Positions 50,614 to 59,594 of a DNA stretch of 64,000 nt are shown piece by piece. Where the stretch lies: NCBI GenBank assembly GCA_002448235.1, contig DIXF01000015.1, forward strand, positions 35,611-99,610. Reading direction: 5' to 3'. Position numbers and translations under genes: made by a program. Positions within the stretch are counted from its first letter, which is position 1; each line of letters starts with the position of its first letter. This DNA is from Syntrophaceae bacterium UBA6087 (lineage in GTDB: Bacteria; Desulfobacterota; Desulfomonilia; UBA1062). A model generated the notes under the pieces. The model worked only from the letters and a program-made list of their open reading frames with translations, did no database searches and was not told the DNA's origin.

Positions 50614-52359
50614 TTACCCGTGCTTGCGGATGCCGTACTCCTGCAGCTTCCGGTAGAGCGTGGGCCTGCTCATGGAGAGCATGCGGGCTGCCTTGGCTAT
50701 GTTCCAGTCTGTCTGCGTGAGGATATCGTGGATAAGCCCTGCCTCGCTGCCGGAATGCTTTTCTTCGGCTCCCCCCCTCTGCGCTAGGCCGAGCATGTAT
50801 GGGGGGAGGTGCTCCGGCAGGATGACGCGGTCGTTGCACAGCACGAACGCATGCTCTATGGCATGCTCCAGCTCCCGAACGTTTCCGGGCCAGGGATAAT
50901 TGATGAATATTCTCATCACCTCCTCGGAGATGCCGCTGATGATCTTCTTGAACGAGCCCTCGAACATGGTACAGAAGTGATCCACGAGCAGGGGGATGTC
51001 CTCGATCCTCTCCCGCATGGGCGGCAGGTTTATTTCGACCACGTTGAGCCGGTAGTACAGGTCTTCCCTGAACTCACCCCTCTTGACCTTTTCCCTCAGG
51101 TCACGGTTTGTGCTGGCTATGACCCTGGCTTCGGTCTTCCGGGTGGCGGCATCCCCCACGCGCTCGTAGGTCTTCGCCTCGAGGACCCTCAGGAGCTTGG
51201 CCTGGATGCGCGGTGGGATGTCCCCGATTTCATCGAGAAGAATGGTGCCGTCCTTTGCCAGCTCGAAACGGCCCTGCTTGTCCTTGATCGCACCGGTGAA
51301 CGCACCCCTGACGTGCCCGAAGAGCTCGCTTTCGAGAAGGCTTTCAGCCAAAGCCGCGCAGTTCACCTTTACAAAGGGCTTGCTGGATTTTTTCCCTGAA
51401 TAATGCAGGGCGTTTGCCACGAGCTCCTTTCCGGTCCCGCTTTCACCGGTTATGAGAACCGTGGTCTCATGTTCCGAGAGTGCCTCGACCAGTTTGAAGA
51501 TGTTCTGCACGTTTCTGCTTTTCCCGATGATGTTGTGAAACCGGCTCCTGTCTCTCAGCTCTTCCTCAAGATCGTGAAGCCGCGTAATATCCCTGATCAC
51601 GAGAACGGCGCCCATGAAGGCTCCCTGGTCGTCCGTCAGTGGTGAGCACGAGAGCAGCACGACCTGCCGGGGCCGGTCATGGTGCTCGCACTCCATCCTC
51701 AGCTCCCGTATAGGTAGTTTATTTTTCAGGGTCTCCCTAATCACCTTGGAACAGTTGTGACTGCACTTTGTGAAACAATCGTCAAACGCCCTTCCTGTAA
51801 TCTTTTGTATGGACATGCCGCTGATGGTCTCGATATGCCTGTTCGCATCGATTACGCGCATGTTCTCGTCAACCGTTATGATCGCGTCGTTCACGCTCTG
51901 GAAGATCGCCTCCAGGTTCGTGCGGTATTTCTCCTTCTCTCTCGTGATCTGCTCCTTCTCATCGATGAGAGCTTTATGGCTGATGGCCATGGAGGCGGCA
52001 CGAAGCAGGTCGTCTTTCCGGACAGGCTTTATCAGAAAATCAAAGGCCCCGCGCCTGAGCGCATCGGTGGCATTGTCCAGGGTCGGGTTTCCCGTTATCA
52101 TGACCACCGGATGCTTCAGATACAGCGACTTCACCTGTTTGAGCAGGTCCAGGCCCGATTCCCCGCCGAGCACGATGTCGATGAAGATGAGGTCCACCTG
52201 GGTGTGGAACAGGATCTTCCGGGCGCTTTTGAGGTCCGATGCGGTGACTACGTCATACCCCTCTTCCTTCAGGAAGTGGGAGAAGGTGAACCTGATGCTT
52301 TCCTCATCGTCAACGATGAGGATCTTTTTTTTGAGTCTCCTTTTCTCAGGCTCTGACAT
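50614..52359 (-). CDS. Sigma-54 response regulator with PAS domain (NtrC type)
   Basis: A 581-aa activator. The receiver (12-125) has VDDEES, phospho-Asp in LIFIDIVLGGESG near 60 and Lys in FLIKPVRKDD near 108. A PAS domain at about 145-265 includes a Cys-rich loop (FTKCSHNCSKV). The AAA+ domain (285-505) has Walker A GESGTGKE, the sigma-54-contacting loop GAFTGA, and Walker B GTILLDEIGDIP. The C-terminal Fis-type helix-turn-helix (WNIAKAARMLSMSRPTLYRK) runs from 540 to the end. The start follows GAAGGGG. Its kinase is the next gene upstream. The downstream gap has a sigma-54 promoter and a palindrome, so it most likely controls the twelve-gene reductase operon (inference). The PAS Cys loop could sense redox. 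Confidence 0.93.
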   Translation of the reverse strand: MSEPEKRRLKKKILIVDDEESIRFTFSHFLKEEGYDVVTASDLKSARKILFHTQVDLIFIDIVLGGESGLDLLKQVKSLYLKHPVVMITGNPTLDNATDALRRGAFDFLIKPVRKDDLLRAASMAISHKALIDEKEQITREKEKYRTNLEAIFQSVNDAIITVDENMRVIDANRHIETISGMSIQKITGRAFDDCFTKCSHNCSKVIRETLKNKLPIRELRMECEHHDRPRQVVLLSCSPLTDDQGAFMGAVLVIRDITRLHDLEEELRDRSRFHNIIGKSRNVQNIFKLVEALSEHETTVLITGESGTGKELVANALHYSGKKSSKPFVKVNCAALAESLLESELFGHVRGAFTGAIKDKQGRFELAKDGTILLDEIGDIPPRIQAKLLRVLEAKTYERVGDAATRKTEARVIASTNRDLREKVKRGEFREDLYYRLNVVEINLPPMRERIEDIPLLVDHFCTMFEGSFKKIISGISEEVMRIFINYPWPGNVRELEHAIEHAFVLCNDRVILPEHLPPYMLGLAQRGGAEEKHSGSEAGLIHDILTQTDWNIAKAARMLSMSRPTLYRKLQEYGIRKHG

Positions 52360-52373
52360 GATTTCCCCTTCGT

Positions 52374-54839
52374 TTAACGTGCCGGCAGATCAATGATAAC
52401 CTTAGTGAATTCGCCGATTCTGCTGTCGAACCACAGCCTGCCGCCGTGATTCCTGATGATTCCATGGCTGATATTCAGTCCTAGCCCCGTCCCCTCGTTC
52501 AGGGGCTTTGTGGTAAAAAACGGAGAGCCGATCTTATCGAGGATCTCTTCCGGTATGCCCGTGCCATGATCGCAGACAATGATCCTCATGGCTTTCCCCT
52601 TCTTCAACCTCGCTCTCTCGGCGAGGATCTCGATGATCTTGTTCCGGTGGACTCCCCGGTATTTCTGGTTCAAAGCATACCGGGCATTGCTTATGACATT
52701 CAGAAAGACTTGCTGGAGCTGCTGGCTGTTGCAGAAGAGTTTCGGGAGCAGGCCATTCACATCTACCTTTAAGGAGATTCCGTCATTCTCGAGCTGCTTG
52801 GCGACCAGCCCGAGACAGGAACTGAGGATCTCATCCAACGATGTTGATATAAATTCATCATTTCTCACTCTGGCGAAAGAAAGAAGATTGTGGACGATCC
52901 CTGCAACACGCTCCCCTTCTTGGACAATTCTCTGCAGGATCTCATGATCTGCAGGCGTCCTTCCTGTCTCCTCCAGAAGTATCTGGGCATAGTTAAGTAT
53001 CCCGTTGATCGGGTTGTTGATCTCGTGAGCCACGCCTGCGGCAAGCTCGCCGAGTGATGCAAGCTGGCCGACGCGGACGGCCTCGGCCTCATACGCCTTC
53101 TTCTCCGTGGTGTCCCTGATAAGCTCAAGTATAAGCTCGGGTGAACCATCTTCATGCCTGGTCACGATGCTCGTGGTGCTCCAGAAATCCATCTTCTTTT
53201 CGCTGCCGGGGATCATGCAGTTGCATTCCCGCTCATACGTGCCCCCTTTGTCAAAGCACTGTTCGCCGATGCACGGGTCACAGGGGAGATCACTACCGTG
53301 GATGATCTGATGGCATTTGTTGCTCATCAGCTCCGGGAAAAGGGAAAGGGCCTTTTCATTGGCCCATACCACCGAGTACGACCTGTCGATGATGATCATA
53401 TAGTCTGTGACCGATCCCAGGATCGCAGAAAGCTTCTCTTCGCTCTCCCTGAGCGCTTTTTCGGCACGGACTGCATCCGAGGTGTCGATTCCCACCCCGA
53501 CCTGATACATTTTACCGTCGATCTGTGTTCTCACCCCGGTGAAGTAATGAGGGGCCTCAATGCCGTCCTTGCTGACGACGATGGTGTTGGTGAACGCCTT
53601 GCCTCTGCTGAAAACTTCATGGATCTTATCTGCAATATTTGCCTTCTCCCTTTGCGGGAAGAAATCAAGGGCACGGACACTGTCCATCTCATGGGGAGAA
53701 TAACCACCTACATTCTCCACGGTCTTATTCCATTTTATGAATCGGCCCGATTTATCGATCATGTAGAAGATGCAAGGCAGCGACTTGACGATGACTTCAG
53801 AGAAATTCTTCTGCTTCAGCAGATTTTTTTCCGCTTTTCTCAAATTGTCGATGACCTTCTCGAGCCTCTTGTTAGTCCGGTTCAGCTCGTAGGTCCTTTT
53901 CTGGACAAGTTCTTCGAGACGGGTTTTGTACTTGCGCAGCTCTTTTTCGGCACTCCTTGCATCCGTGACATCGCGGACGATCCCGCGGAACCCTGTCGGG
54001 ACATTGGATGCATTCATCATGAGAGACACCGAGAATTCGACAAGGCGTTTTGTCTTGTCCTTTCTTATTATCTCCCACTCGAAGGCCTTGACAGGTTTGC
54101 CTGTCCTGAAAACCCGGTTGTATATTGTGAAGATCCTTTTGGTGTAGCTGGGTCCGGCGAACACTTTGTACGGCATGCCCACCATGTCTTTCTTGGAGTA
54201 CCCTATGATTTTGCAGAATGCATCATTGAAGAAAATCACCCTTCCCCGGAGATCGACCTCGTAATACCCATCCTCGATCTGGTCAAGGATGGTCCTGGAC
54301 TTCTCTTCAGACTTGAAAAGTGCCTCTTCCACCTCCTTGTGGGAAGTGAGGTCCTGGAGCGTTTCCACTGCGCCTATGGTAACACCGTCGAGGTCCTTCA
54401 GGGGGGAGGCCGTGCAGAAGATCCATTTCCCTTTGTTCCCGAGATGGGGGAAAAAGAGTTCTACTGCATAGGCCCCTTCTCTGCGGCTTATCCTGCGGAA
54501 GTTCTTACCGTAGTAGGCCTCTATCTGTTCCCTTGCGGTATTGTCGACTACAAGATCCGCAAGGGTCTTTTTTTTGCGTGAATAAAAAGGCGACCATTGC
54601 CTTTTCGTATGGAGAATCTCTACCCTGTCATACCCGGTAAGATGTTCGTATGCCTTATTACAGTGTGTGACGCGATGTTCCCTGTCAATGACAAAGGCTG
54701 CGATGGGGATGGATTCGATTATGTTGGAAAGTTCGCGTTCTTCCTCAAGAAGCAGCCTGATGGTGAGCTGCGTATCATGCAAGTTATCCTCAAGCCTGCA
54801 GATCCTATCCTTCTCCATGCTGATCGTGGGCCCACCCAT
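52374..54839 (-). CDS. Soluble PAS histidine kinase
   Basis: A kinase of 821 aa with four PAS domains (about 35-160, 165-285, 335-450, 460-590) separated by a coiled coil (ELRKYKTRLEELVQKRTYEL). HisKA carries the phospho-His in LASLGELAAGVAHEINNPIN near 600. HATPase_c follows (LQQVFLNVISNARYALNQ, GTGIPEEILDKIGSPFF, GTGLGLNISHGI). No membrane segment is present, so it senses a cytoplasmic signal. The last PAS has a Cys-rich insert (CDPCIGEQCFD, CNCMIPG) that could bind a metal or sense redox. ATG 54839 is taken because GGAGGTGGTGG precedes it. The regulator gene begins 14 bases after its stop, so the two form a pair. Confidence 0.92.
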   Translation of the reverse strand: MGGPTISMEKDRICRLEDNLHDTQLTIRLLLEEERELSNIIESIPIAAFVIDREHRVTHCNKAYEHLTGYDRVEILHTKRQWSPFYSRKKKTLADLVVDNTAREQIEAYYGKNFRRISRREGAYAVELFFPHLGNKGKWIFCTASPLKDLDGVTIGAVETLQDLTSHKEVEEALFKSEEKSRTILDQIEDGYYEVDLRGRVIFFNDAFCKIIGYSKKDMVGMPYKVFAGPSYTKRIFTIYNRVFRTGKPVKAFEWEIIRKDKTKRLVEFSVSLMMNASNVPTGFRGIVRDVTDARSAEKELRKYKTRLEELVQKRTYELNRTNKRLEKVIDNLRKAEKNLLKQKNFSEVIVKSLPCIFYMIDKSGRFIKWNKTVENVGGYSPHEMDSVRALDFFPQREKANIADKIHEVFSRGKAFTNTIVVSKDGIEAPHYFTGVRTQIDGKMYQVGVGIDTSDAVRAEKALRESEEKLSAILGSVTDYMIIIDRSYSVVWANEKALSLFPELMSNKCHQIIHGSDLPCDPCIGEQCFDKGGTYERECNCMIPGSEKKMDFWSTTSIVTRHEDGSPELILELIRDTTEKKAYEAEAVRVGQLASLGELAAGVAHEINNPINGILNYAQILLEETGRTPADHEILQRIVQEGERVAGIVHNLLSFARVRNDEFISTSLDEILSSCLGLVAKQLENDGISLKVDVNGLLPKLFCNSQQLQQVFLNVISNARYALNQKYRGVHRNKIIEILAERARLKKGKAMRIIVCDHGTGIPEEILDKIGSPFFTTKPLNEGTGLGLNISHGIIRNHGGRLWFDSRIGEFTKVIIDLPAR

Positions 54840-55227
54840 ACCCACCACCTCCAAGGTTTGTTCATACAAGGATCTTCAATCCATAAACGAATCATACAGC
54901 ATTTTTAGATAAATAACTACTTGTGCAAGATGCTGATATCAAATTGATTCCTTACGGTCACATAAAGCGGCATTGCTGCCTGGCCGTATCCTCGGGAGAA
55001 ATAGCCCACCTGTAGGGCGTATATATTTTGACGAGAACCGAGTCTCCTCCCCTTGACAGCAGGAGAGGAGACAGATAAACATTCACGATTGTACGAAAAC
55101 ATCTTGGGCAGGGGATGGACAGTCTCTCATAGATTAAGGGACGACAGCTCCGGAGGAAGCTCGCACATCGACATTGGTCGTGATTAAGAAACGGGTCGGG
55201 CTTCCCATAAGCTGTGAAGGAGTTTAT
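54840..55227. other. Divergent intergenic region with a hairpin
   Basis: About 390 bases between the minus-strand kinase and the plus-strand thioesterase. No gene was found. It holds a 12-bp near-perfect inverted repeat, GTCTCCTCCCCT / AGGAGAGGAGAC (55042-55072), with no T-run on either strand. No convincing sigma-54 or sigma-70 boxes were found for either gene. Confidence 0.45.
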
Positions 55228-55695
55228 ATGCAGAAGATGGCATTTCAGGATTATTATCCGGATCATTTCAGCCACTGCTACGGATGCGGCAGGCTCAATG
55301 ACCAGGGACTGAAGATCAGGAGCTTCTGGGATGGAGAGGAAACCGTCTGTACCTTCACCCCTGACCAGCAGCACAGCGCGATCCCCGGATTTGTCTACGG
55401 AGGGCTGCTCGCATCCTTGATCGACTGTCACAGCACCGGCTCCGCCGCGGCCTTCGCCCATCGGGATGAAGGCAGGGAACTCGGCAGTGAGCCGGCTATC
55501 CGTTTCCTCACCGCATCTCTTAACGTCGACTTTCTCAAGCCTACTCCTCTCGGGGTCCCCCTGACCTTAAGATCTCATGCCAAAGAGATCAAGGGGCGCA
55601 AGGTCATCGTTATTACCGAGCTTTCGGCAGAAGGAAATGTGTGTGTAAAGGGAGAAGTCGTTGCCGTAAGGGTTCCCGAGCATTTTCATGAATAA
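55228..55695 (+). CDS. PaaI-like hotdog thioesterase
   Basis: A 155-aa hotdog-fold protein: SHCYGCGRLNDQGLKIRSFWD at the start (a Cys-rich variant often seen in small thioesterases), PGFVYGGLLASLIDCHSTGSA in the centre (the usual H-G-G position reads VYGGLLAS, with Asp in IDCH as possible catalytic acid), and LNVDFLKPTPLGVPLTL near 105. It probably hydrolyses acyl-CoA or aryl-CoA, to release stalled CoA esters. ATG 55228 has AAGGAG five bases upstream; the longer frame begins at 55174. It stands alone beside the regulators of the reductase operon. Its substrate is unknown. Confidence 0.85.
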   Translation: MQKMAFQDYYPDHFSHCYGCGRLNDQGLKIRSFWDGEETVCTFTPDQQHSAIPGFVYGGLLASLIDCHSTGSAAAFAHRDEGRELGSEPAIRFLTASLNVDFLKPTPLGVPLTLRSHAKEIKGRKVIVITELSAEGNVCVKGEVVAVRVPEHFHE

Positions 55696-56345
55696 GTAGA
55701 AACGAATATTTACAGGAGAGCCTCTATCTGGGACAACGTGCCTGACCGGGTCGCACGGTTAGACGATGTCATAGCGGTTGCCATGGAAAAGATTAGTTCA
55801 ATAGCCGAGAGGAATCTATAAAAGATTTCCTTCTTTATAAATGTGCTTATAAAGGCAATAGGTTTAGAGAAGTTGCTATTTGAGAAGTTTTCATTGCATG
55901 AGGAATCGCAAGGTACCCCTCATTGAAGATAGCATTCGGAGAGTATAACTTTCAGGCCACCTGCAAAGCTCATATCTTCTTCTGAAATCATTACTTTCTT
56001 AGCTCTGGGCAGCCTTATAGAAATCAAAGGTCAGGTAAGTTCTTTATAGGATTTCGATATTCAATAGAAATCATCACTTCTGGATTTCAATATTCCCTCA
56101 CGATACCTAGCATTTCTTTTGAAGATTATTATCTCTATTAAGAAATTGAATTATGTTATATAGCTTTGAAGCTGATTACTGGGATGAAGAAAGAGTATTC
56201 TTGAAAGAGAAGGCCTTCAAGGCCATAATATTTCACTCCTTGAACAAGCATCCATCTCTCCTGGTTATCACTGACGAACAGGCCCTAATAGTGGGGATTT
56301 GTACCACTAGGGATTCGCAAGGATATGCTGCAGGAGAGCATTTGC
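55696..56345. other. A/T-rich intergenic region with dispersed repeat copy B
   Basis: About 650 bases, clearly more A/T-rich than the neighbouring genes. At 55712-55822 an open stretch without a start codon (reads as IWDNVPDRVARLDD...) may be a decayed coding remnant. A frame at 56153-56416 (87 codons) overlaps the next gene's start and has no ribosome site, so it is not called. Repeat copy B lies at about 55885-55995. Confidence 0.5.
55885..55995. repeat. Dispersed repeat, copy B
   Basis: Its middle part (GCATGAGGAATCGCAAGGTACC, given here as GCATGAGG and TCGCAAGGTACC) matches copy C. Its right part (TCGGAGAGTATAACTTTC, AGGCCA) matches copy A. It lies upstream of the hybrid kinase gene. Confidence 0.55.
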
Positions 56346-58490
56346 ATGATGGATGCGAGAAAGTCAGAAGATCAGCTTATCCAAGAGCTGGCAGAGGCAC
56401 GGAAGAGAATTGCTGAGCTGGAAAAGTATGCAACCGAGTGCAAGTTGACAGAAGAGGCCCTGGAAATCAGCCTGAGAAGGTTCCAGGTACTCTCTGAATC
56501 AACGTTTGAGGGAGTAGTGCTCGTTGAAGGTCGGATCATAACCGACATCAATGACCAGTTGCTTCAACTGATGGGTTACTCAAGAAACGAGGCAATAGGA
56601 GCGGATATTCTGCCCTTTATACATCCTGATGACTTGTCCAAGGTGCTCCCCGGTATCCTGGCAAGCAAGGAGCAGATAACTGAACATCGAATGATCAGGA
56701 AAGACGGTTCCATCATCTTTGTGGAATCCCATGGCAAGCCATTGAATATACATGGCCACAGAGCACGCATTACCTCGATCCGGGATATCACAGAGCGCCG
56801 GAGAGTTGAAGAAGAGCGACGCAATCATCATGATAAACTTGAAGAGATGGTAAAAGCACGCACGCTTGAACTGGCCGAAAAAAATTGCCAACTGGAAAAG
56901 GAGATCGCTGAACGAAAGAGAGTGGAGGGTTTCTTCAGAGAGAGCGAAGCCCTTTACCGACTCCTGACAACCAATGCTAACGACATCATCTTTACCATGG
57001 ATCTCGATCTTCGCTTCACTTTCATCAGCCCATCTGTATCGAGAATCAGAGGTTTCACCGTCGAAGAGGCCATGTCACAGACAATTTCTGAAGCCCTGAC
57101 CCCCGCATCCCGGGAAGTTGCCATGAGTGTCTTGGCCGAAGAATTGGATGCCGAGTACAAGGGCTCGAAGGATACATCGATAGCTCGTACTGTTGAACTT
57201 GAGGAGACATGTAAGGATGGCTCAACGATTTGGACAGAAACCACGTTTTCCTTCTTGCGTGATGACAAGAATATTCTTGAAGGCATTCTAGGCATAACTC
57301 GCGATATCTCTGAGCGCAAAAGGGCTGAGGAGGAAAAGAAGAAGTTCGAAGCTCAGCTCGCCCAGGCCCAGAGGGTGGAAGCCATTGACCGGTTCGCAGG
57401 CGGCATTGCCCACGATCTGAACAACATCCTTTACCCCATCATCATCAACCTCGAAGAGCTCATTGATGAAGAGCGGGAGGGATCTTATCGTCATGAGATA
57501 CTTACCCAGACCTTGAAGGCGGTTTACCGGCAGAGGGATCTCGTCAAGAAGATCCTCTCCTTCAGCAGGCGGAGCGAGCGGGTCAACGAGCCGGTAAGAG
57601 TCAGACCGCTGCTGGAGGAAACGCTTACATTTCTCCGAGCCTCTCTCCCCAGCACAATCAGCATACAGGAGAACATCCATGTGCAGACCGATGTCGTCAT
57701 GGGCGATCCGATACAGATCCAGCAGGTGATCATGAACCTTTGCAAGAATGCCGCCGATGCGCTGGAGTCAGGGAAAGGCACCATAGAGATAGGGCTTACG
57801 AATGTCCGTATGGAGCCTTTGTATTACCTTCGGGACATGAAAGCGGGAGACTATCTGAAGCTTACGGTCAAAGATACCGGCATGGGAATGAGTCCTGAAG
57901 TGGTGGATCGTGTTTTTGAGCCGTTCTTTACGAGAAAGGATATCGGGAAAGGCACCGGTATGGGCCTTCCTGTTGTTCATGGCATAGTAAAGAGCCACGG
58001 CGGGGCCGTTACCGTCGAGAGCGAAGAGGGAAAGGGCGCTCTCTTTACGGTCTATCTCCCCATTAGCCATGAAAAGCCTCGTGAAGAAGATGCCAATGGA
58101 GAGAGTACGCCATCTGTACAGGGCAAGGAGAGCATCCTCCTTGTCGATGACGAAGAATTAATCCTTTCCAGCCTTCAGCGAACATTGAATCTGTCCGGTT
58201 ATCGGGTGAAGGCGCTCAAGAATGGACAGGAAGCTCTCAAAGAGTTCAGTGAGAATCCCGATGAATTCGATCTCGTCATCACCGATCTGACCATGCCCGG
58301 TATGACCGGGCTCGAACTTACCAGAAAGATTCGGAGCGTTCGTTCTGACATCCCCATAGTCCTGTGCACTGGCTTCAATGATGTCATAAGCCAGGTAGAA
58401 GCGAAGTCTTTCGGCATCAAAGAACTGCTGCTGAAACCAGTCGGAGCTGGCGAACTCAAGAAAGTAATCCAGCAGGCGCTGGAGCAGTGA
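56346..58490 (+). CDS. Hybrid PAS histidine kinase with C-terminal receiver
   Basis: A 714-aa soluble hybrid kinase. An N-terminal coiled coil (DQLIQELAEARKRIAELEKY) precedes two PAS domains (about 45-165 and 215-335). HisKA is of the HisKA/HWE-like type with AIDRFAGGIAHDLNNILYPI near 350. HATPase_c follows (VIMNLCKNAADALESGKG, DTGMGMSPEVVDRVFEPFF, GTGMGLPVVHGIVKSHGG). The receiver (595-712) has VDDEE, phospho-Asp in DLVITDLTMPGM near 650 and Lys in LLLKPVGAG. ATG 56346 has AGGAGA eight bases upstream. The gene is more A/T-rich than its neighbours, is flanked by repeats B and C, and is followed out of frame by the C-terminal tail common to such proteins. This suggests a frameshift or acquisition as a cassette. 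Confidence 0.88.
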   Translation: MMDARKSEDQLIQELAEARKRIAELEKYATECKLTEEALEISLRRFQVLSESTFEGVVLVEGRIITDINDQLLQLMGYSRNEAIGADILPFIHPDDLSKVLPGILASKEQITEHRMIRKDGSIIFVESHGKPLNIHGHRARITSIRDITERRRVEEERRNHHDKLEEMVKARTLELAEKNCQLEKEIAERKRVEGFFRESEALYRLLTTNANDIIFTMDLDLRFTFISPSVSRIRGFTVEEAMSQTISEALTPASREVAMSVLAEELDAEYKGSKDTSIARTVELEETCKDGSTIWTETTFSFLRDDKNILEGILGITRDISERKRAEEEKKKFEAQLAQAQRVEAIDRFAGGIAHDLNNILYPIIINLEELIDEEREGSYRHEILTQTLKAVYRQRDLVKKILSFSRRSERVNEPVRVRPLLEETLTFLRASLPSTISIQENIHVQTDVVMGDPIQIQQVIMNLCKNAADALESGKGTIEIGLTNVRMEPLYYLRDMKAGDYLKLTVKDTGMGMSPEVVDRVFEPFFTRKDIGKGTGMGLPVVHGIVKSHGGAVTVESEEGKGALFTVYLPISHEKPREEDANGESTPSVQGKESILLVDDEELILSSLQRTLNLSGYRVKALKNGQEALKEFSENPDEFDLVITDLTMPGMTGLELTRKIRSVRSDIPIVLCTGFNDVISQVEAKSFGIKELLLKPVGAGELKKVIQQALEQ

Positions 58491-58734
58491 TATATTTGGT
58501 AAGGCTAGAGCACATATATATAATAAGCTGCAGAATGCTTTTCATGAGATCAAGCAATTGAAAGGCATATTGCCTATTTGTGCATCCTGTAAAAAGATCC
58601 GGGATGACAAAGGCTATTGGCAGCAAGTTGAGGAATATGTCCGTGACCGTACAGATGCCGAATTCAGTCATGGCCTCTGCCCTGAATGCTCAAAGCTATT
58701 GTATCCGGAATTTTTAAAAAAAAGAATTCAGTAG
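58489..58734 (+). pseudogene. Out-of-frame C-terminal tail of a receiver-type signalling protein
   Basis: This short open frame, in another frame than the kinase, reads ILPICASCKKIRDDKGYW, then QQVEEYVRDRTDAEFSHG and LCPECSKLLYPEF. The Cys-rich PICASCKKIRDDKGYW...HGLCPECSKLLYP tail is widespread at the C terminus of PAS/receiver proteins in Desulfobacterota. Here it lacks any start codon and begins just after the kinase stop, so it appears to have been cut off by a single frameshift near 58465-58490. Alternatives are a sequencing error or programmed frameshifting; I see no slippery site. Confidence 0.75.
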
Positions 58735-58811
58735 TTTCGTGTTATCTGTCTTGATCTCGCAGAAATGAATATCCTGCGCATAGCTATATTTTTTGAAAAA
58801 AAATCAGACTT

Positions 58812-58915
58812 TCGATACTGGCACCCGATCGAAAGTTTTCACAACCTCAGAAACTTATGGTTGCATGAGGCTATCGAAGGTTACCGCATATGAAGGTAGC
58901 TTTTGGATATCGCAA
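58812..58915. repeat. Dispersed repeat, copy C
   Basis: GATACTGGCAC (58815-58825) matches the left part of copy A. GCATGAGG...TCGAAGGTTACC...GAAGGTAGC (58863-58900) matches copy B (GCATGAGG...TCGCAAGGTACC...GAAGATAGC). It therefore links A and B as members of one family. Confidence 0.55.
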
Positions 58916-58984
58916 CAAGGCTCTTGATGACAAACTTAATTGGTAAATCCCATTATGAGTTCACGGTCTGGCCGTATATCTTAA

Positions 58985-59020
58985 AAAGTCCAAGAGCCGA
59001 CTTTTAAGAGTCGGCTCTTG
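58985..59020 (-). terminator. Intrinsic terminator after the small membrane protein gene
   Basis: CAAGAGCCGACT (58991-59002) pairs perfectly with AGTCGGCTCTTG (59009-59020) around a 6-base loop. On the minus strand GACTTTTTAAG follows. It lies 67 bases after the stop of the gene at 59088. Confidence 0.85.
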
Positions 59021-59087
59021 GGGTGTATGGGGGTTTAAAAACTTTATCAGTTGCTCTTGAGACCGGAAGGTCCTTATCTCTTCTCCC

Positions 59088-59360
59088 CTAGCTCACCAGG
59101 TTCTTTACCGCTCCGATTACCGGCGCCGTGAACATCGCCACCAGCACCGCATACAGCGCAAACGACCCAACCGCTTCGCTCAAATATATCCTCGGATACC
59201 GGTGCTTCAGCGATACGATGGTAAGCCCACCCATGATCAGACACCCAAGATGAAAGTACGGGAAGTTCCCACCGCCTGCCGCCTGTGCCGCAAATGCAAA
59301 GGTCGAGGTGATCAGTATCACGAAAAATGCTACGATTGCTGTCTGGATTGTTCTTTTCAT
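59088..59360 (-). CDS. Small membrane protein (90 aa)
   Basis: A 90-aa protein with a signal peptide or first membrane segment (about 8-28, ending FAFAAQAAG), then two hydrophobic segments (YFHLGCLIMGGLTIVSL and GSFALYAVLVAMFTAPVIG). No family is recognised. The ribosome site is GGAGGG. A TGGCACG-type sigma-54 match lies 53-70 bases upstream, and a sigma-54 activator gene follows upstream at 59595. The strong terminator behind it makes it a discrete, probably well-expressed transcription unit. It may belong to the regulon of the adjacent kinase/NtrC pair. Confidence 0.8.
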   Translation of the reverse strand: MKRTIQTAIVAFFVILITSTFAFAAQAAGGGNFPYFHLGCLIMGGLTIVSLKHRYPRIYLSEAVGSFALYAVLVAMFTAPVIGAVKNLVS

Positions 59361-59412
59361 TGTAAGGACCCTCCTTTTATTTCTCTTTTTGTTTGCTTTC
59401 CTGCCCCTCTCT

Positions 59413-59430
59413 ATAGGAAGAAGCGTGCCA
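59413..59430 (-). promoter_or_regulatory. Possible sigma-54 promoter of the small membrane protein gene
   Basis: On the minus strand TGGCACGCTTCTTCCTAT has a perfect -24 box (TGGCACG). The -12 box reads TTCC where the consensus is TTGC, so one key base differs. The distance to the ATG (about 53 bases) is suitable. Confidence 0.5.
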
Positions 59431-59594
59431 ACTCACTCTACAGGGCGCATTTGTCCCTGCAATTATTTGTTTTTGCTTGCTTATTGACCGTCAGAACCCC
59501 CGGCTCCACAAGGCAGAATACCCCTGCCTGCCGACCGGAAATTAAAAGGAACGTTTAGTCCGTTCGATGAAACGTTGAATGAATACTGGATTTG

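Larger units (their letters stand above)
58735..59087. other. Intergenic region with repeat copy C and a terminator
   Basis: About 350 A/T-rich bases after the tail fragment. It holds repeat copy C (58812-58915) and the terminator of the next minus-strand gene (58985-59020). No gene was found. Confidence 0.5.

Noticed and set aside
56153..56416. 87-codon frame upstream of the hybrid kinase
   Set aside because: No ribosome site, overlaps the well-supported kinase start, and lies in A/T-rich remnant DNA. It may be a decayed fragment.
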